DNA from: Synechococcales cyanobacterium 340R_concoct_173_sub
GTDB taxonomy: Bacteria; Cyanobacteriota; Cyanobacteriia; Leptolyngbyales; Leptolyngbyaceae
Reading direction: 5' to 3'
Length of the DNA: 17,457 bases
Assembly: GCA_025354065.1 (NCBI GenBank)
Contig: JANXNM010000098.1
Location: forward strand, 1 to 17,457
The notes under the pieces were generated by a model, which was given only the letters and a program-made list of their open reading frames with translations, was not told where the DNA came from and made no database searches. The stretch's first letter is position 1. Each line of letters opens with the position of its first letter. A program made the translations under genes and the position numbers. Positions 8,062-14,945 of the stretch are shown here, in pieces.

Positions 8062-9156
8062 ATGATCTCTTTGGAATCTCGCATGAACTCAGATTTGTCA
8101 AACGCTCCGGAACATGAAGAAACAACTGGAGCTGAGGCAAGTGAAGACCTAGTTGAAGCGTTCTTGCGCGGGCAAAGCAGCAGCGCCGACTCGGGTATTG
8201 ATTATGGTGTCGGTGGAATGCCGATCGCGGGGCCAGGGTTTAAATCCGGCTTCATTGGCATCATAGGACGGCCTAATGTCGGCAAATCAACGCTGATGAA
8301 TACCCTCGTCGGTCAAAAAATCGCCATCACCTCGCCCACCGCCCAAACCACCCGCAACCGTCTCAAGGGAATTCTCACGACCGACAACGCCCAAATTATT
8401 TTTGTTGATACTCCAGGTATTCACAAACCCCACCATCGTTTAGGTGAAGTGCTGGTCAAAAATGCCCAAAATGCAATTCACTCGGTAGACGCATTGGTGT
8501 TTGTGGTCGATGGATCGACGGATCTTGGGGGCGGCGATCGGTTTATTGCGGACCTATTAAGAGATTGCAATGTTCCAATTATTCTAGGAATCAATAAATC
8601 GGATTGTCAAGATCCATCGCTACAAGTCAATGACCTTCCCGTTATAAACGGCAACATTTGCGATCGGGCTTACCTGGAACTGGCCCGCGCTCAAAACTGG
8701 ACTGTTGCTAAGTTCTCAGCACTGTTGGGCGATGGCCTAGAAGACCTCCAAGAAAAGCTAATCGCCCAACTTCCACCGGGACCGTATTACTATCCACCGG
8801 ATCTAGTCACTGACCAACCAGAGCGTTTTATCATGGGCGAATTGATTCGTGAACAGATTCTGCTGTCTACTCGTGAAGAAGTTCCCCATTCAGTTGCTAT
8901 TGCCATTGAACGCGTGGTCGAAGAAGCTAGTATTACACGGGTATTTGCAACGATTAATGTAGAACGAGATTCTCAGAAGGGAATCTTAATTGGCAAGAAA
9001 GGCGCAATGCTGAAGAGCATCGGAACAGAAGCGCGAATGCAAATGCAAAAGCTAATTGATGGCCGGATTGATTTGCAGTTATTTGTAAAAGTTCAACCCA
9101 AATGGCGACAGTCTCGGACTCGATTGGCTGAACTGGGATATCGCATTGAAGAATAG
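8062..9156 (+). CDS. era: GTPase Era (16S rRNA-binding ribosome assembly factor)
   Basis: Era binds the 3' end of 16S rRNA and helps mature the small ribosomal subunit. All GTPase motifs are present: P-loop GRPNVGKS (69-76), TT in the switch region (near 96), DTPG (116-119), NKSD (178-181) and SAL (219-221). A C-terminal KH domain follows, with IGKKG at about 310-314. At 364 residues it is longer than the usual 300 or so, because about 60 acidic and Ser/Gly-rich residues precede the G domain. Cyanobacterial Era proteins often have some extension, but this is long. The start is uncertain: ATG at 8083, with GGAA at 8073-8076, is as good as 8062, and ATG at 8218 would remove most of the extension. 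It is a single gene after a terminator. Confidence 0.93.
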   Translation: MISLESRMNSDLSNAPEHEETTGAEASEDLVEAFLRGQSSSADSGIDYGVGGMPIAGPGFKSGFIGIIGRPNVGKSTLMNTLVGQKIAITSPTAQTTRNRLKGILTTDNAQIIFVDTPGIHKPHHRLGEVLVKNAQNAIHSVDALVFVVDGSTDLGGGDRFIADLLRDCNVPIILGINKSDCQDPSLQVNDLPVINGNICDRAYLELARAQNWTVAKFSALLGDGLEDLQEKLIAQLPPGPYYYPPDLVTDQPERFIMGELIREQILLSTREEVPHSVAIAIERVVEEASITRVFATINVERDSQKGILIGKKGAMLKSIGTEARMQMQKLIDGRIDLQLFVKVQPKWRQSRTRLAELGYRIEE

Positions 9157-9208
9157 CGAGATGCAACTATATTGCACATTACAAATTCAATAACAACCTA
9201 ATAATGAT

Positions 9209-9242
9209 AATGGGCTACTCACTTTATCTTGGGCAGCCCATT
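9209..9242 (+). terminator. Hairpin downstream of era
   Basis: AATGGGCT (9209-9216) and AGCCCATT (9235-9242) form a perfect eight-base stem with an 18-base loop. No T-run follows, so it is a weak terminator candidate. It may instead stabilise the 3' end. The sequence right after it holds TTGTAGTTAAT twice (9241-9251 and 9253-9263), a 12-base-period duplication. Confidence 0.4.
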
Positions 9243-9426
9243 GTAGTTAATATTGTAGTTAATGAAGTCTATTGTCTAGATACTTCATACTTATCTTCGG
9301 GATTAATAGATTCTAGCGAGGGAGAGCATACACAAATCTGGCGGGCAAAGTTAGTCAGGGTCGATTGTCTATTATAGTTTGGGCGGCATGATAAAATAGT
9401 GAAAATTTAAACCTATGGTTTTTGCC

Positions 9427-10272
9427 ATGTTCATTAACCCAAAAACTGATTTCGCCTTTAAAAAGATTTTTGGCTCTCAACAGAGTACTGATATTTTGAT
9501 TAGTTTTTTGAATGCGATCTTGTATGACGGTAAAGATACGATCGTCCATTTACAAATCCTTGATCCCTACCAATCATCGAGACTTAAGGGAATGAAAGAC
9601 TCATTTCTTGATGTGAAAGCGACGCTCGAAGATCGGACCACTGTAATCGTTGAAATGCAGATTCTGAATGTAGTGGGGTTTGAAAAACGAATCTTATACA
9701 ATGCTGCAAAATTTTATGCAACACAATTGGATGTTGGAGATGACTATACGTTGCTGAGTCCAGTGATTGCATTGACCATTACAGATTTTGAGATGTTTCC
9801 GCAAAGTTCAAAGGTTATATCTAGCTTTACGTTACGAGAGAAGGAGGAAATGACACGTTATTGTGATGATTTTGAATTGATCTTTATTGAATTACCAAAG
9901 TTCAAAAAAAGTTTGGAAGCTTTAGGAAGTTTAAGTGATAAATGGATTTACTTTCTAAGGAATGCAAATAAACTTCAGTCTATACCTAGTTTGATGGAAC
10001 AGGAACCCGCGATTCAGCACGCATTTCGAGTTGCGGAGCAGAGTCAATTGACCCGTGATGAGTTAGAAACACTAGAGCAGGAATCTAGAATTTTGAACGA
10101 TAATCGAAATGCTATTGTTTATGCTGAGCAACAAGCAGAATTGAGAGGAGAAAAAAAAGCATCAATCGCAATTGCCCAACAACTCTTTGATGTGCTTGAT
10201 TTAGAGACGATCGCCCAGAAAACTGGATTAACATTGGAGGAATTACGATCGCTCAAACAAGATAAAACTTAA
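9427..10272 (+). CDS. Rpn/YhgA-type PD-(D/E)XK nuclease-family protein
   Basis: The N-terminus MFINPKTDFAFKKIFGS matches the large family annotated as Rpn-type recombination-promoting nuclease or PD-(D/E)XK nuclease family transposase. Catalytic-type residues are present: Asp62 in FLDVKA, and Glu76 and Gln78 in VIVEMQI. The C-terminal 40 residues (RGEKKASIAIAQQL...TIAQKTGLTLEELRSLK) are also typical and may form a small helix-turn-helix-like end. The start is set at 9427 because homologues begin at this Met; an ATG at 9415 would add MVFA. Neither has a Shine-Dalgarno. It is 281 residues, near the normal length. There are no terminal inverted repeats, so it is not an insertion sequence despite the transposase label. 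It stands alone between era and the aldolase gene. Confidence 0.87.
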   Translation: MFINPKTDFAFKKIFGSQQSTDILISFLNAILYDGKDTIVHLQILDPYQSSRLKGMKDSFLDVKATLEDRTTVIVEMQILNVVGFEKRILYNAAKFYATQLDVGDDYTLLSPVIALTITDFEMFPQSSKVISSFTLREKEEMTRYCDDFELIFIELPKFKKSLEALGSLSDKWIYFLRNANKLQSIPSLMEQEPAIQHAFRVAEQSQLTRDELETLEQESRILNDNRNAIVYAEQQAELRGEKKASIAIAQQLFDVLDLETIAQKTGLTLEELRSLKQDKT

Positions 10273-10319
10273 ACTCTGCACAAGCCCCACTCCGGGAGAA
10301 GTCACATTTCTGCCAAAAA

Positions 10320-10349
10320 TTGAACTAATAATACAGGCGTAACTATTAA
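10320..10349 (+). promoter_or_regulatory. Candidate promoter of the aldolase gene
   Basis: TTGAAC (10320-10325) and TATTAA (10344-10349) are separated by 18 bases, each matching four of six consensus positions. GAGG at 10358-10361, seven bases before the ATG, is a good ribosome-binding site. The promoter call itself is weak. Confidence 0.3.
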
Positions 10350-10368
10350 TCGCCATTGAGGTCTGTGA

Positions 10369-11253
10369 ATGATTGCATCTACCCGTGAACTTTTAGAAAC
10401 TGCCCGCCGAAATGCATACGCGATCGGAGCCTTTAATGTATACAATCTCGAAGGCGTAAAGGCTGTAATAGTTGCCGCCGAAACCAATCACAGTCCAGCG
10501 ATGCTTCAGCTTCATCCCAGCGCATTAAAGTATGGTCAGTCAATGCTCGTGTCTATGTGTTTAGAAGCAGCCCGATCGGCAACCGTTCCCATTTCAGTTC
10601 ATCTTGACCACAGCACCTCAGAAGATGATATTCAGAATGTTCTAAATGCTGGAGTTAAGTCCATTATGGCTGATGGTTCTCCTATGGAGTACACAGAAAA
10701 TTTAGCATTTACTCGTAAAATGACTGAACTTTCCCATCAGCATAATGCCATTGTCGAAGCGGAAATTGGTCGAATTAGTGGCACGGAAGATGGTTTGACG
10801 ATCGCTGAAAAAGAAGCCAAAATGACAGACCCGAATCAAGCAGTTGAATTTGTAAATGCAACAAAGGTAGACGTATTAGCCGTGACAATTGGGAATGTCC
10901 ATGGTGAATATAAAAGTCCGCCTAAACTAGATTTCGATAGACTTTCTAAGATTCGCAGTTTGATTGATATTCCATTAGTTTTACATGGGGCTTCAGGATT
11001 GCCAGATTGGATGATTGAACGATCGATTCAATTGGGAGTATGCAAATTTAATGTGAATACTGAAGTGCGTCAAGCCTATATGCAATCGTTAAAAGATGAA
11101 CTTTGTAGTAAAGGTCCACAGGATTTATTGGATATTACATCCAGTGCGATCGGTGCAATGGAAGAAGTAATTACGGGCAAATTACAATTGTTTGGGTCTG
11201 CCAACAAAGCCCATCTTCACGAAACGCCCTATGCTGCTAGTCTGGTGCATTAA
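10369..11253 (+). CDS. Class II ketose-bisphosphate aldolase (FbaA/GatY/KbaY family)
   Basis: These zinc enzymes split fructose-1,6-bisphosphate, or a related ketose such as tagatose-1,6-bisphosphate, into dihydroxyacetone phosphate and an aldehyde. The active site is complete in 294 residues: Asp80 and zinc ligand His81 in VHLDHS, Glu132 in VEAEIGRISG, zinc ligand His178 in GNVHGEY, and His206 in LHGASGLPD. The sequence from GAFNVYN to the end matches the short (about 285-residue) branch rather than the 350-plus-residue cyanobacterial CbbA-type main aldolase, so this may be a second aldolase. Whether it prefers fructose or tagatose bisphosphate cannot be read here. The ATG at 10369 has GAGG at 10358-10361. 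Two small genes follow closely (40 and 18 bases), so a three-gene transcript is plausible. Confidence 0.9.
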   Translation: MIASTRELLETARRNAYAIGAFNVYNLEGVKAVIVAAETNHSPAMLQLHPSALKYGQSMLVSMCLEAARSATVPISVHLDHSTSEDDIQNVLNAGVKSIMADGSPMEYTENLAFTRKMTELSHQHNAIVEAEIGRISGTEDGLTIAEKEAKMTDPNQAVEFVNATKVDVLAVTIGNVHGEYKSPPKLDFDRLSKIRSLIDIPLVLHGASGLPDWMIERSIQLGVCKFNVNTEVRQAYMQSLKDELCSKGPQDLLDITSSAIGAMEEVITGKLQLFGSANKAHLHETPYAASLVH

Positions 11254-11293
11254 GATAGACTGCTTGGGAAATTTAAAATCTGGGAAAAAAGCG

Positions 11294-11713
11294 ATGGGAC
11301 TCACCTATGCAGACGTTGAATTAATTAATAGTGACGACCTCGGTGCTGTTGCGGCTGGATACATCGAAGAAAAACAAGTTCGGCGAATGACTTTGCCAAT
11401 TTTGGTGGATGGCGGGGCGAGCATGATGTCTATTCCTCCATCCGTCCGATCGTACCTAGGTTTGAGGAAAACGGGTGAGGGCGATGCCGAATTGGCTGAT
11501 GGTTCTGTGGTGGCTTTTGATGTAGTGGGTCCGATCGAAGTGCGGTATCAAACTCGTCATGCTGTTGTAGAAGCGCTTGTTAGTCCTGTCGAAACAGAGG
11601 CACTTTTGGGGGCGATTCCCATGGAAGTAATGGACGTACTCATTCATCCTTTACATCAAACTTTAATGGTGAATCCAAAGAGTCCAACAAAAGCAAAATA
11701 TATTATGAAATAA
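11294..11713 (+). CDS. Small clan AA (retropepsin-like) aspartic protease-related protein, altered active site
   Basis: This 139-residue protein looks like the single-domain clan AA aspartic proteases common in cyanobacteria and archaea (AF_0612-like). Supporting blocks are LPILVDGGASMMSIP (35-48) at the active-site position, ELADGSV (66-72), and the typical LLGAIPMEVMD...H (104-121). In these enzymes the catalytic Asp sits in Asp-Thr/Ser-Gly; here it is Asp39-Gly40-Gly41, codons GAT GGC GGG. The nucleophile position is kept but the neighbouring hydroxyl is lost, so activity is in doubt. The start is ATG at 11294; earlier in-frame codons lie inside the aldolase gene. It follows that gene by 40 bases and precedes the MazG-like gene by 18. 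The natural substrate of this family is unknown. Confidence 0.75.
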   Translation: MGLTYADVELINSDDLGAVAAGYIEEKQVRRMTLPILVDGGASMMSIPPSVRSYLGLRKTGEGDAELADGSVVAFDVVGPIEVRYQTRHAVVEALVSPVETEALLGAIPMEVMDVLIHPLHQTLMVNPKSPTKAKYIMK

Positions 11714-11731
11714 ACCAATTTAAATAAATTT

Positions 11732-12196
11732 ATGAATCTCACTGATTATCAATCTCAATCCCGTGATACGGCAATGTATCCCGATCGCGATCGCAATATT
11801 TGGTATCCAACACTCGGACTTGTGGGTGAAATTGCCGAATATTTGACGGCGGCTGAATCTGAGAAAATCAAAGAAGCGGGAGATGTTGCCTGGTATTGTT
11901 CTCAACTTTGCAGTGAGGCTGGATTGAGGCTGGAATCGGTAATTCAACCCATTGTAGAACTGGAAGCCATTACAACAGTTTTGGGCCAGCTTGCTGAATG
12001 TGTGAAAAAACTATATCGCGATCGTAATGGTGAAGTGAGTGACAAAGATCGGGCGATCGTCACCCATTCTGTCAATCATATTTGGCACCATTGTATTCCC
12101 ATTAAAGATCAGTCCATTATTCTATCTACCAACATTGCAAAACTCCAAAGCCGAAAAACGCGGGGTGTATTGGGCGGTAGCGGGGACGATCGTTAA
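11732..12196 (+). CDS. MazG-like all-alpha nucleotide pyrophosphohydrolase
   Basis: Proteins of this fold hydrolyse NTPs or dNTPs to monophosphates and clear damaged or unwanted nucleotides. Helix 1 carries LGLVGEIAEYL with Glu33 and Glu36. After eleven residues comes EAGDVAWY with Glu48 and Asp51. Together these are the magnesium-binding ExxE...ExxD motif. The C-terminus NIAKLQSRKTRGVLGGSGDDR is typical of the phage and bacterial MazG-like family. At 154 residues it is a single-domain protein, not full two-domain MazG. The ATG at 11732 lacks a Shine-Dalgarno but is only 18 bases after the protease-like gene, so the two are likely co-transcribed. The exact substrate is unknown. A possible devC promoter starts just past its stop (ATGACA at 12199-12204). 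Confidence 0.85.
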   Translation: MNLTDYQSQSRDTAMYPDRDRNIWYPTLGLVGEIAEYLTAAESEKIKEAGDVAWYCSQLCSEAGLRLESVIQPIVELEAITTVLGQLAECVKKLYRDRNGEVSDKDRAIVTHSVNHIWHHCIPIKDQSIILSTNIAKLQSRKTRGVLGGSGDDR

Positions 12197-12263
12197 CCAT
12201 GACAGCCGTTAATCACGGTAAGATATACAACAAGAAAAACGATCGCGCCGAATCGAAAAAACT

Positions 12264-13508
12264 ATGTTGTTCGCAATTCCCCTCGCTTGGCTCCAACTCA
12301 AACGTGAACGAATGCGACTGTTCATTGCGATCGCAGGCATCGGTTTTGCGGTGTTTCTAATGTTTGTGCAATTAGGCTTTCGGGATGCTCTTTTCAACAG
12401 CGCCATCCGCCTGCATGAAAACGTCAACGGCGACATCATGCTGATCAGTACCCGATCGAATTCCCTTATCTCCATTCAAAGCTTTCCCCAGCGTAGACTC
12501 TACGGGGTTTTAGGGGCGGAAGGTGTGGACAAAATTAGCCCGATTTATGTGGGATTTGGTCTCTGGAAAAACCCATTCTGGGAAGGGTTGCCCAAATCTC
12601 AAACGCGCCAAATCATGATCTTGGGCATTGATCCCAATGATGATGTGATCGGCGTTTCCGGTTTTGATACCAATGCTCGGAGCCTGATCCGACTTGAAGA
12701 CCAGATCTTCTTTGACAAAAAATCTCGGGCAGAGTTCGGACCGATTCCTGCCAAATTCTCAGAACTTGAAAAGAAAAATGAGTTGATCACCACAGAAATC
12801 GCCGATCGTAAAGTCAAAATCGCCGGACTTTTTGAACTCGGAGCTTCTTTTGGAGCTGATGGCAACACCATCACCAGTGAAGCCAACTTCCTACGCATCT
12901 TCACCCGCCGAGACAAAGGCGATATTAATATCGGAGTCGTTAAACTCAAAGAAGGCGCAGATCTCTACAAAACGCTCGAAGCCGTCAAAAAGTCTCTCCC
13001 TGGCAAATACACCGTTAACCCGACGCTAACACCCAGTGAAGCCCGTGAAGACTTTGTAGTCGGCGAAATGCGCGTTCTAACGAAAAAAAGCTTTATTGAA
13101 GTCGAACGGAAGTATTGGCAGAATAGTACGGCGATCGGCTTCATTTTCACCCTCGGCACCGTGATTGGATTTCTAGTCGGTATCATCATTGTCTATCAAA
13201 TTCTCTATACCGATGTAACGGATCATCTCGCCGAATATGCAACCCTAAAAGCAATGGGATACAAAAATCGTTATTTGCTCAAAATCGTCTTCCAAGAAGC
13301 CCTAATTTTATCCATAATGGGCTACATTCCTGGCTGCATTTTAGCGAGTTTCATGTATACGGGTACTCGTAACGCAACGGCATTACCACTCCTCATGACC
13401 ACTGAGCGTAGTATTCTCGTTCTATTTCTAGCGATTACAATGTGTCTGGTTTCAGGTGCGATCGCCGTTCGTAAAGTGCAAGACGCAGACCCCGCCGATA
13501 TTTTCTAA
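12264..13508 (+). CDS. devC: DevC-type ABC exporter permease
   Basis: DevC is the inner-membrane permease of the DevBCA exporter; in heterocyst-forming cyanobacteria this exports envelope glycolipids, and other cyanobacteria carry several paralogues. This protein, 414 residues, has the MacB/FtsX layout. One helix lies near the N-terminus (about 18-40), followed by a periplasmic domain of about 250 residues. Three helices end the protein (about 290-314, 344-366 and 384-403), with the coupling loop EYATLKAMGY (324-333) after the second helix. The opening IPLAWLQLKRERMRLFIA is typical of DevC. The ATG at 12264 lacks a Shine-Dalgarno. The membrane-fusion partner DevB usually lies upstream but is absent here. 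DevA is not adjacent: a DUF4160 remnant and a DUF2442 gene separate them. A weak promoter may lie at 12199-12227. Confidence 0.9.
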   Translation: MLFAIPLAWLQLKRERMRLFIAIAGIGFAVFLMFVQLGFRDALFNSAIRLHENVNGDIMLISTRSNSLISIQSFPQRRLYGVLGAEGVDKISPIYVGFGLWKNPFWEGLPKSQTRQIMILGIDPNDDVIGVSGFDTNARSLIRLEDQIFFDKKSRAEFGPIPAKFSELEKKNELITTEIADRKVKIAGLFELGASFGADGNTITSEANFLRIFTRRDKGDINIGVVKLKEGADLYKTLEAVKKSLPGKYTVNPTLTPSEAREDFVVGEMRVLTKKSFIEVERKYWQNSTAIGFIFTLGTVIGFLVGIIIVYQILYTDVTDHLAEYATLKAMGYKNRYLLKIVFQEALILSIMGYIPGCILASFMYTGTRNATALPLLMTTERSILVLFLAITMCLVSGAIAVRKVQDADPADIF

Positions 13509-13526
13509 TTGGGAGTTTCAATCTAA

Positions 13527-13640
13527 ATGCCTACGGTTCTCTATTTACGTGGCTGGCGATTACACTTTTATTCCAACGAGGGAACTGAACCGATTCATAT
13601 TCATGGTTAGAAAGGTTTTTTAGAGGTCAAAAATGAATAA
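13527..13640 (+). pseudogene. Remnant of a DUF4160 gene
   Basis: ATG at 13527 opens MPTVLYLRGWRLHFYSNEG...PIHIHG and stops at TAG (13608-13610) after 27 residues. This is the recognisable N-terminus of DUF4160, whose intact members run to about 80-90 residues beyond the HIH motif. The same frame continues after the TAG as KGFLEVKNE and stops at 13638-13640. It thus overlaps the DUF2442 start in the way intact DUF4160-DUF2442 pairs often do. The simplest reading is an internal deletion that removed the middle of the gene and left both ends in frame with a stop at the junction. That history is inferred; the short ORF and the frame continuity are seen. Function is presumably lost. Confidence 0.7.
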
Positions 13641-13881
13641 ACTTTATAATGTTCAAAATTTAACTTTTGATGGTGATGTGATGGTTCTAACCGTTGATGG
13701 TGAGTGCCATCACGTTGCAGTTAAAGATGCTTCCGATCGTCTATTTCAAGCCTCCGATATCGATCGTGGTCTTTACAAAATCGCCCCCTCTGGCTATGGA
13801 ATTCATTGGATAACCTTGGATGAAGACCTATCCATTCAAGGTTTACTAAAGATCGCCACTATTGAAGAAAAAGTAGCATAA
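13633..13881 (+). CDS. DUF2442 domain protein
   Basis: This 82-residue protein matches DUF2442: a short beta-rich start with FDGDVMVLTVDGE (12-24), a central SDRLFQASDIDRGLYKI, and the hallmark GYGIHWITLDEDLSIQGLL (54-72). DUF2442 genes often follow DUF4160 genes and the pair has been suggested to behave like a toxin-antitoxin module, but the function is not established. Here the partner is a remnant while this gene is intact. The ATG at 13633 has AGAGG at 13622-13626, a good ribosome-binding site. devA begins nine bases after the stop, so this gene is probably read with devA. It interrupts the normal devC-devA arrangement. Confidence 0.8.
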   Translation: MNKLYNVQNLTFDGDVMVLTVDGECHHVAVKDASDRLFQASDIDRGLYKIAPSGYGIHWITLDEDLSIQGLLKIATIEEKVA

Positions 13882-13890
13882 TTATTTATC

Positions 13891-14616
13891 ATGACAGAAC
13901 CCATCATTTCGATCGATCGCGTTAATCACTACTTCGGTAGCGGCAACCTAAAAAAGCAAATTCTATTTAGCATTCATGCAGATGTCGATCCTGGCGAAGT
14001 CGTGATTATGACGGGGCCATCGGGTTCAGGAAAAACAACGCTATTGACGTTAATCGGGGCGCTGCGATCGACCCAAGAAGGCAGCTTAAAAGTACTCGGT
14101 GAAGAACTCCGCAACTCCACCGAAAAACAGCGCGTCGCCCTCCGTCGTAATATCGGCTATATCTTTCAATCCCACAATCTTTTGAAGTCCCTTAAGGCCA
14201 AACAGAATGTGATGATGGCCTTAGAGTTGCATACTCATTTATCATCCCAAGAACAAGCCGATATGGCTGAGGAAATGCTCAAAGCGGTGGGTCTCGAAGA
14301 CCGCATGAACTACTATCCTGATGAACTTTCCGGCGGTCAAAAACAACGGGTCGCGATCGCCCGTGCATTAGTGTCAAACCCAAAACTAGTGCTTGCGGAT
14401 GAACCGACCGCTGCATTGGATAAAAAATCAGGTCGGGATGTTGTGGAAATTATGCGAAGTTTAGCCAAAGATCGAGGGTCTGCGATCGTGATGGTGACGC
14501 ATGATAATCGGATTTTGGATGTGGCCGATCGACTAATTCATATGGAAGATGGTGAACTCGAATCCTATGATTTAGAAACCCAAGCCCCGCCAGAGAGAGC
14601 GATCGCTCTAGGATGA
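13891..14616 (+). CDS. devA: DevA-type ABC exporter ATP-binding protein
   Basis: DevA powers the DevBC(A) exporter by ATP hydrolysis at the inner face of the cytoplasmic membrane. All ABC motifs are intact in 241 residues: Walker A GPSGSGKT (42-49), Q-loop Gln93 in FQSHNLL, signature LSGGQ (146-150), Walker B LVLADEP with Asp170 and Glu171, D-loop ALD, and H-loop His204. YPDELSGGQKQRVAIARAL and the LLKSLKAKQNV stretch fit the DevA/LolD/MacB branch. The ATG at 13891 lacks a Shine-Dalgarno and lies nine bases after the DUF2442 stop, suggesting translation coupled to it. It pairs with devC upstream. Without a local devB, the fusion protein and TolC-like outer channel must come from elsewhere if the exporter works. 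Confidence 0.92.
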   Translation: MTEPIISIDRVNHYFGSGNLKKQILFSIHADVDPGEVVIMTGPSGSGKTTLLTLIGALRSTQEGSLKVLGEELRNSTEKQRVALRRNIGYIFQSHNLLKSLKAKQNVMMALELHTHLSSQEQADMAEEMLKAVGLEDRMNYYPDELSGGQKQRVAIARALVSNPKLVLADEPTAALDKKSGRDVVEIMRSLAKDRGSAIVMVTHDNRILDVADRLIHMEDGELESYDLETQAPPERAIALG

Positions 14617-14945
14617 TCAATATTGTCTAAGCCTTGACTTTATTGGAAGGCCAGGAAGCGGAGGGATTAGTGGAAGTGGCTGAATTTTTATCGATGATTT
14701 GCTTGCGTGCCGTCAAAGAATTCGGGAAAGTAATCGTCCAGCAAGCGATCGATCAAGATAAACGGCAACAGAAGGCTAAACCCGGTCATCAGAAAACCCA
14801 CATATCAAATATACAGACTTAGTTCAGAGAAAAGGAAACCCGCCTAAAGTGGAACAGGAGAAACGTCCCGATCGTCTTCCCACTCAAATGTAGATGGTTA
14901 TTATCCGTTTATGCATTCACCTGTAAACAGTCTGACCCTACTTCT
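14617..14945 (+). other. Gap between devA and the GHL10-type gene
   Basis: These 329 bases hold only the doubtful small ORF at 14634-14822. From 14823 to 14945 I see no gene, no strong hairpin and no convincing promoter, though one for the next gene is expected here. Confidence 0.5.
14634..14822 (+). CDS. Doubtful small ORF after devA
   Basis: A 62-residue frame opens with TTG at 14634, with the first in-frame ATG at 14694. The predicted product is plausibly helical and amphipathic (GLVEVAEFLSMICLRAVKEF, then VIVQQAIDQDKRQQ), and its middle looks more protein-like than a random frame. I see no ribosome-binding site and recognise no family. It may be a real small protein, a remnant, or chance. 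Confidence 0.22.
   Translation: MTLLEGQEAEGLVEVAEFLSMICLRAVKEFGKVIVQQAIDQDKRQQKAKPGHQKTHISNIQT

Noticed and set aside
9427..10272. Insertion sequence, from the transposase label often given to this family
   Set aside because: I see no terminal inverted repeats, no target duplication and no DDE or HUH motif; the fold is PD-(D/E)XK.
11192..11293. Longer N-terminus for the protease-like protein, starting within the aldolase gene
   Set aside because: The extra residues are out-of-frame aldolase sequence; the family-like start is the ATG at 11294.
12599..12949. Minus-strand 116-residue ORF
   Set aside because: It is antisense to devC, and its Ser/Leu-rich composition is a shadow of that gene.
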